NCBI RefSeq assembly: GCF_036884655.1
Contig: NC_088355.1
Span: 38,259,001 to 38,323,000 of the forward strand
Direction of reading: 5' to 3'
Origin: Musa acuminata AAA Group
Taxonomy: Eukaryota; Streptophyta; Magnoliopsida; Zingiberales; Musaceae
DNA: 64,000 bases
The notes under the pieces are model-generated. The model was given only the letters and a program-made list of their open reading frames with translations, made no database searches and had not been told where the DNA came from. Shown piece by piece: positions 58,701-64,000 of this stretch; position 1 is the first letter of the stretch; each line of letters opens with the position of its first letter. The translations under genes and the position numbers were made by a program.

Positions 58701-59595
58701 GAAATCTGTCGGATCTTCAATATACAAAAAAGACAGCGGTACTTCACTTTTTTAATCAAGTTGAATTATAATCATAGGATAAAACAATTTTTTAGTCATA
58801 ATTAACAGTTAAAAAAGTTCTTTTCCTGACGACTCATGATTATTGTAGTAGCCGTAACTATACCGTTATTTAGAATACCTGTCTTTATCTTTTTACCTAT
58901 GAAGCATCTATTCTTGTCAGGAGTTCAAAATTTTGATCTTGTAGCTAATACAGCAGCTATGATTTTAACACGTGCTTTTTGGGAATCGTGAAGCTTTACT
59001 CTCTATGTAAGATCTATTCATCTACTTTATTATTTTTGATGGTTTCCTCACATGTTTTCTTACTTGTAATGAAATTATAATCAACAAGTTAATAGGATGT
59101 TATATCTGGGTATTTGTACTGAATTACAGGAAGAGCGTCAAAGTGTGCTTCAGTCCATGTGGGTCAGATCCAACCAGGTGGTTTAAGAGGCAATCACCGG
59201 CATCACACCTGCAATGAGACGTTCATCATTTGGGGTGCAGACACAAAGTTTAGGGTAATCTTTATTTTTCTATATATTTGTATTCCAAGTTGTATATCAA
59301 AATGAATGAACTTGAAAAATTTTGCATATGCATGTTGAAGTCCAATTTTTTTCTCAAACAACCTGTCTTATCCTGATCTTTCGTACAGTTGGAGAACCCT
59401 AATGTGAAAGACAAGGGCTATGCAGAAGTCACCATTCGATACGATGAAGTTGCGTTAGCCACGAGTCCAAGTGGGACCGCACATGCTATAATTAATGTTG
59501 ATCGTGTGCGGTCCACTTTTCTATTGGGCTGTCAAGACAGTTTAATAAAAACCAATGCATCAACTACTGATTATAATGTGTGGAAAGACCTTTGA
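55749..59595 (+). CDS. Membrane-anchored RmlC-like cupin protein
   Basis: A 249-residue protein from exons 55749-56166, 59130-59254 and 59389-59595 (750 bases, in frame). The N-terminus is proline- and serine-rich (1-45), then one hydrophobic span at about 52-67 (FPLLLSVFVLLTWVFL), consistent with a signal anchor. The C-terminal half is a compact cupin. Motif 1, GGLRGNHRHHTCNE, supplies H162, H164 and E169. Motif 2, PSGTAHAIIN, supplies H213 and N217. All four classical metal-ligand positions are therefore present, so a metal-dependent or sugar-binding role is plausible, but the substrate is unknown and I give no function. The start is the first ATG of a GC-rich exon. Intron 1 is nearly 3 kb. 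It is a single-copy gene in this window. Confidence 0.85.
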
Positions 59596-60855
59596 CATTG
59601 CTTTGTCATCTGGCGTATGAGATGTGGTGACCTTACATTTTGTTTACTGAGCCAAATGGACAAAAGGGCAATCCTTATGAGGTTGCGATCCCTTTAGTCA
59701 TCGTGTTTGCTTAAGATGCCATCCTTGTTTTACGCGACTGAATCGTCACCGGAGGCTGAATTTTGTAGGTCTTTGTATTGATGAATGTCCTTCATGTAGA
59801 GAGAAAAAATACTGTAAGGTCTTCTTTTAGACTTGATCCATATATAGGTATTTCTCATATGTCTCTGCATTTTTTGAACGATGCTTGAGATGCTTCTGTT
59901 GATATAACTATGACAAATAGATCGATGTTATTAGTTGCCACTGACCTGTGAGCTTATTTACACAATATCACTGCATGTTTTTGGAATCGAGTGCATTTAG
60001 AAGCTCGACAGTGTGCCTATTTGACCATTGTTGCTTGTTAGTTAAGATAAGAGGTAATTTTGGTGCAGGTTTGATATTTTGGTCTGAAGAATTGCAGTAG
60101 TAAACATGAATGTATCCCTTTCTTTATCACCAATTGTTATGCATGCTATGTATCGGAAGGGAATACAATTTCTTGACCTACCTTTTGTCAATCATGATCA
60201 ATGAAGATGGCAAACAACAGGTGTTCTGACTTCTTATTTTCATTCATGCAAATTATCTGTCTTGTTTTCATCATGTTCTGCAGGATCTCAGTAAATTATT
60301 GGGAATTACAGCTGACTTTTCTTCTTTTTTTTGATCTTTTTGCTTGTCATTCACATGGGCTGTATGCTGTGTATGAACCAGATCCATGGGCAGGGGTGAA
60401 TCACATATGATGTCACATCACCCATGAAACTTTCACGGGTGATCCACCCCCACCCCTCTCCCCTCCATATGAATGCAAAAGGAATGCTTCCACGATTTCC
60501 TCCTTATTATTATTTTTATTATGTGCCTCCTCCTTTCTTCCACGAAATCCACACTTCTCCGCACATAGCCAATACTTCTTTTTCCATTAGCTGACGTCTT
60601 TTTCTTGAAGTCCCAAAAAAACATCTTAGCATTGGCACTGTTTAGTCAAAGAATTACCTAAACAATATTTCATTCTTATCGAGTCTTTTCCTGAATCATC
60701 AAATTAATAGATACATATTGTTCGCATCTCTCTTCTTCCTCTGTATTTTTTTAACATAAATAAATAAAGTGTATTCTTCAAATTAACTATATGTAACAAA
60801 ATAACTAAAATATTTTTAGAATATAGAGGTTTAACTAATATTCAAATTTTGATAC
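59596..60855. other. Intergenic spacer between cupin and calmodulin genes
   Basis: No gene supported. An imperfect 27-bp palindrome (ATCACCCATGAAACTTTCAC and its mirror) lies at 60417-60443. The remainder is cupin-gene 3' flank and AT-rich DNA. Confidence 0.4.
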
Positions 60856-60913
60856 GAAATTTAATTAAACAATATGTGATATATATATATCACATATTGT
60901 TTAATTAAATTTC
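60856..60913. repeat. 58-bp perfect palindrome
   Basis: GAAATTTAATTAAACAATA... reads identically on both strands: arms 856-878 and 891-913 (last three digits) around a self-complementary ATATATATATAT centre. It is about 280 bp upstream of the calmodulin start codon. Confidence 0.95.
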
Positions 60914-60919
60914 TTAGCA

Positions 60920-60921
60920 AT

Positions 60922-60978
<57 letters not shown>
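60920..60978. repeat. (CA)n(TA)n microsatellite
   Basis: About 11 CA repeats are followed by about 18 TA repeats, in the calmodulin upstream region just after the 58-bp palindrome. Confidence 0.9.
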
Positions 60979-60980
<2 letters not shown>

Positions 60981-61073
60981 AAATTAGGAAAAGTAGAGGG
61001 ATACATATGTAATTTTGATGAATAATAAAACTATCATCACGCCGCCTTTACTAATGTGGGTGTCTTTCATACA

Positions 61074-61083
61074 TATATAAATA
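61074..61083 (+). promoter_or_regulatory. TATA box of calmodulin gene
   Basis: TATATAAATA lies 108-117 bp before the start codon and is followed by a CT-rich leader (CGCTCTCTCGCTCTCTCGC), typical of highly expressed plant genes. Confidence 0.6.
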
Positions 61084-61190
61084 CGCGTCCTTCTTCCATT
61101 TCCGATCTGCACGCAAATCCTTCGCTTTGCTTCGCTCTCTCGCTCTCTCGCTTTTGCGATCTACTCTAGAGGGGACAAAAAGGATCAACG

Positions 61191-61266
61191 ATGGCGGAGC
61201 AGTTGACGGACGACCAGATCGCGGAGTTCAAGGAGGCCTTCAGCCTCTTCGACAAGGATGGAGACG
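61191..61266 (+). CDS. CAM: Calmodulin, first exon (gene continues past window)
   Basis: Calcium sensor of the EF-hand family. The first 25 codons start [20 protein letters not shown], followed by DKDGDG, identical in style to plant calmodulin. This covers the first helix and the start of EF-hand loop 1 (D21, D23, D25 as calcium ligands). The exon ends after the first base of the Gly-26 codon (GACG followed by GTCAGATCC), the conserved position of the calmodulin intron. The expected second exon (CITTKELGT-like) was not found before the window end, so intron 1 exceeds 2.7 kb. A calmodulin-like relative cannot be fully excluded from one exon. Confidence 0.9.
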
Positions 61267-64000
61267 GTCAGATCCACCTACTGCCTCTTTGTCTCTCGAT
61301 GATCCTCGTTTCTTTGCCGTTGACCTCTTGTCTTTCTCGATCTGGCGATCGGTGGTTTGGTTATGATGTGCCTCTTTCCGATCCATGTGGTCCGTGGAGC
61401 GCCTAGATCGTCGGATGTGTCTCGGGAAATTAGGGTTTTGTTGCTCCGCTCACTGATCTGTTTGTCTTGGTCCCGCTGATGCCGTCCTTTGCCGCTTTTG
61501 CTATGGATTCGTTTGATTTTCCATAGATCTTAGTGTTTTGTTCTCGATCTTAATATTATCGTGTACAGTTCGGTCGTCGTGAGATTGTTCTGATCTTAAA
61601 TTAGATCACTGTGATCATCTTGTTACGCTGCATCATTTAGTGAACTTAAAGCTGACAAATTGGTAAGACCCATGGCTTGTTGATAGGCTGCAGAGAAGCA
61701 ACCTTTATTGTGACGTAGGGAGCTGAGAGGATGATCCTTGTTGACTGCCATCCTAAATTATGTTTTGGCATGGAGACGAAATATCCCTTTCTTGTGTTGA
61801 CAAAGACATGGTTCTCTTTTATTGGAAGATCATCAACCTGTCTTCGTCACTTACCCTGTGTTAAGAAAAAGGATTCATACACCAAAAACATTGGTCCAGT
61901 GATGGACCAGATCCACTTATCAAAGGCTGAGGGTTCAAAAACTCATCCGGCATATTCTTTTAAAAAATTGAGGTTCTTCATCTTAAATATTGATTTGGTG
62001 GTGGTGTATCAAACCCACTTACCAAAGGTTGGAAGGTTAAAATCTCATCTGATGTATTTTTTATACCTAAAACATTGGTCTGATAGTGGCATACCAGATT
62101 CACATGCCAAAGGTTGAGGGTTTGAAATTGTATCTGATATATTTTTACACATAAAATATTGGTTGGGTAGTGGTGTACCAAACTCATTTACCAAAAGTTG
62201 AGGGTTCGAGATTTCATTCGATATATTTTTACTCCTTGAACATTGGTCTGATGGTGGTGTACCTGACCCATTTACCACAAATTGAGGGTTCAAAACCTCA
62301 ATCCGATATATTTTTTTTTAATATGTTTTGGGAGGGTGCCAACTAGGTTTGCTGGCAAAAACTTTGATAGATTATTGCAAAGACCTAAGTTCAAATCCTG
62401 CATTCGCCACTTATCCTTTGTGCAATTATCCTTATCATCGATGGTCCGTTTTGCCTTTTTATCATTGTGATCTGTTTTTGTTGGTAGTACATGTGCCTTG
62501 GTTTATATGTGTTCGATTAATTGTCTTCATTTTTGGGCATTTATTTCTGAAGTGTCCTGAAGTTTCAGTTTAAATTTTGACTGATGGGCATTTGATGGTT
62601 TCTAGTTACACATTAAAGAATCAGAAGCTAAATTTTCTTTTCTCTCTTTAGAAACTGTATGATAGATCTTACTACAAATCGCACTTGAATTCAGTTGATT
62701 TTATGAATAGCATATATCCAAGATAGAAAGTTGACATATGGTGTCTCTCTTTCACTCGAACCATGATTGTAGAAAATTAGCCCTTTCTTACCATCCATAT
62801 TTGAGAGGTCAAGGGCAGTGGAAGTAGCCTGAGAACCTAAGGAAACCAATATGTTTCTTGAAAACACTCTTGGTTTTCTATAGGTTTTGGAGGGAAAATT
62901 AGTCCATAAAGAATAATCAATTGGAAGAGGAATGGATGCAAGTGATGTGCATAGGTTGACTTGAACTAATTAGAACTATATTGAATTTCTTCTATTTTGT
63001 ACAGTTCAGTTGGTTCCTAATTATGACAGTGGTTTTGGTTCAAACACCATCAAATGTTAGAGCCAAATTTGAAGGTCTGAGAGAGATTGCATAATTGCAG
63101 ACAATTTAAATGTCAACCTTGTTATTTTTTTTAGAAGATCAAGATTGGTTAATTTGGTTGGCAAGCTGGAACTATTTCTGGATTTTGTTTAGATTTTGGG
63201 TATGACTTTATTTCCATGAAATAAAATTGAGGTCGTACTGCTTTTTGACCAATATCTGAAAAAACATCTTCATTATTCATTCGTTATCTATCTCAAAATT
63301 GTTCCATGATATGATATTTTTCTTGTATTATCATGTCTACTGAATCTAGTTGTGTTCGTATTGACATTTGTTTACTTGGAAATTGGAAACCTCTGTGTCT
63401 GTGATTCTATATTAGTTATTAGTGAAAGTTTGCTGCTTTTCTGTTGTCTAAAGTGGTCATTTTAATAGAACAATCACAAATCAGGCAGTGATTCATTAAT
63501 GTGGAGAATACTTAATAGTTTATTTTAGGTCAGGAAACTGTTTGGTGAATAGTTTCCATCCTTTTTGTGAATTTCATGAGTTCCAAAATTTCTTTCCATT
63601 CTGTGATTGCTAGCCTATTATTATCAAACCCATCGCTTAATTCTTGTCATGCTAAAGTTATATTTTTAACATCTATTCGGTCGTAAACCCTTATAACATA
63701 AGTTGGTTTTGGAAGCTATTTGATGAATAGTTTCTTTTCTTTTTGAGAAGTTTTAAGTTCGTCTAAACTTCTATCAGTCTTCTGACTTCCTGACTTATGA
63801 TTTTCAACTCCATTGATTAATGTTTCAAGGCTAAAATTGTGTTTAGCATTTGTTTTTCACTTGTTGGATATGATCAAAGAATTCATTGTGGTCCTTGAGG
63901 CTAGAATATGTACTTCTAATTTCCTTGAATTCGACTCTGCAAATATGGTATTTCAAAAATAATGCCAAGGAACATCTCATTAATGATGATATGGTTTGTT
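61267..64000 (+). other. Start of calmodulin intron 1
   Basis: Non-coding, AT-rich to T-rich, as expected for a long first intron in this gene class. It contains the five-copy tandem array at 61888-62315 and a short segment at about 62325-62415 with a B-box-like phrase (AGTTCAAATCC) that hints at a SINE. Nothing else was recognised. Confidence 0.6.
61888..62315 (+). repeat. Five tandem copies of an 84-99-bp unit in calmodulin intron 1
   Basis: Units start near 61888, 61987, 62072, 62156 and 62240 with .CATTGGTCTGGTGGTG. They share a middle part like CCACTTACCAAAGGTTGAGG and an end like CTCATCTGATATATTTTTA. Copies are about 75-85 percent alike by eye. Longer open stretches on both strands here follow from the repeat and are not genes. 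Confidence 0.8.

Noticed and set aside
61888..62315. Regular repeats considered as a CRISPR array
   Set aside because: Plant nuclear context, no uniform spacers, diverged tandem units without short conserved repeats, and no cas genes.
61731..62573. Open frames in calmodulin intron 1
   Set aside because: Result of the 84-99-bp tandem repeat and T-rich intron sequence.

Overview
The window is nuclear DNA of a flowering plant, most likely a non-grass monocot of the banana/ginger type. That placement is an inference: GC-rich exons lie in AT-rich intergenic DNA, introns are long, the wall-associated kinases carry the HGD catalytic loop common in monocots, and decayed copia and gypsy LTR retrotransposons fill the spacers. 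I cannot fix the species from sequence alone. There are seven supported protein genes, one tRNA-Asn gene, two weak gene fragments and several kinds of repeats.

Layout. 1-4.8 kb: repeat-rich DNA with a 24-bp minisatellite and an unrecognised minus-strand gene fragment. 4.8-8.15 kb: an intronless CC-NB-ARC-LRR immune receptor. 8.5-13.7 kb: a complete dihydropyrimidinase gene (13 exons, 540 codons). 15.2-36.6 kb: three wall-associated receptor kinase (WAK) genes, one on plus (WAK-a) and two on minus (WAK-b, WAK-c). WAK-a and WAK-c are arms of an inverted duplication that includes their 3' flanks. The spacer holds WAK-b, a truncated copia element, a piece of a second element on minus, and a decayed gypsy gag-protease-RT remnant. 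37.3-40.3 kb: tRNA-Asn(GUU), three tandem 95-bp repeats, a possible orphan first exon and a long (TA)n tract. 40.5-54.85 kb: a 17-exon zinc-induced-facilitator-like (ZIFL) MFS transporter, with one intron that appears to use a GC donor. 55.7-59.6 kb: a three-exon membrane-anchored cupin protein. 61.2 kb to the end: first exon and start of a long first intron of a calmodulin gene.

How the genes fit together. There is no operon-like system. The NB-LRR and the three WAKs are surface and intracellular immune or wall sensors in one neighbourhood, with W-box (WRKY site) clusters upstream of the NB-LRR and of WAK-c. Dihydropyrimidinase (pyrimidine catabolism), ZIFL (metal/proton/organic anion transport), the cupin protein and calmodulin look like ordinary single-copy housekeeping genes. 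The most informative novelties are in the WAK cluster: a mosaic ancestry of WAK-c, a 69-bp in-frame duplication in WAK-b that duplicates a splice acceptor together with membrane-segment sequence, a perfect foldback hairpin in a WAK-b intron, and a dense W-box cluster upstream of WAK-c. Splice junctions were derived by eye from GT/AG (once GC/AG) sites and continuous reading frame, and were not checked against transcripts.
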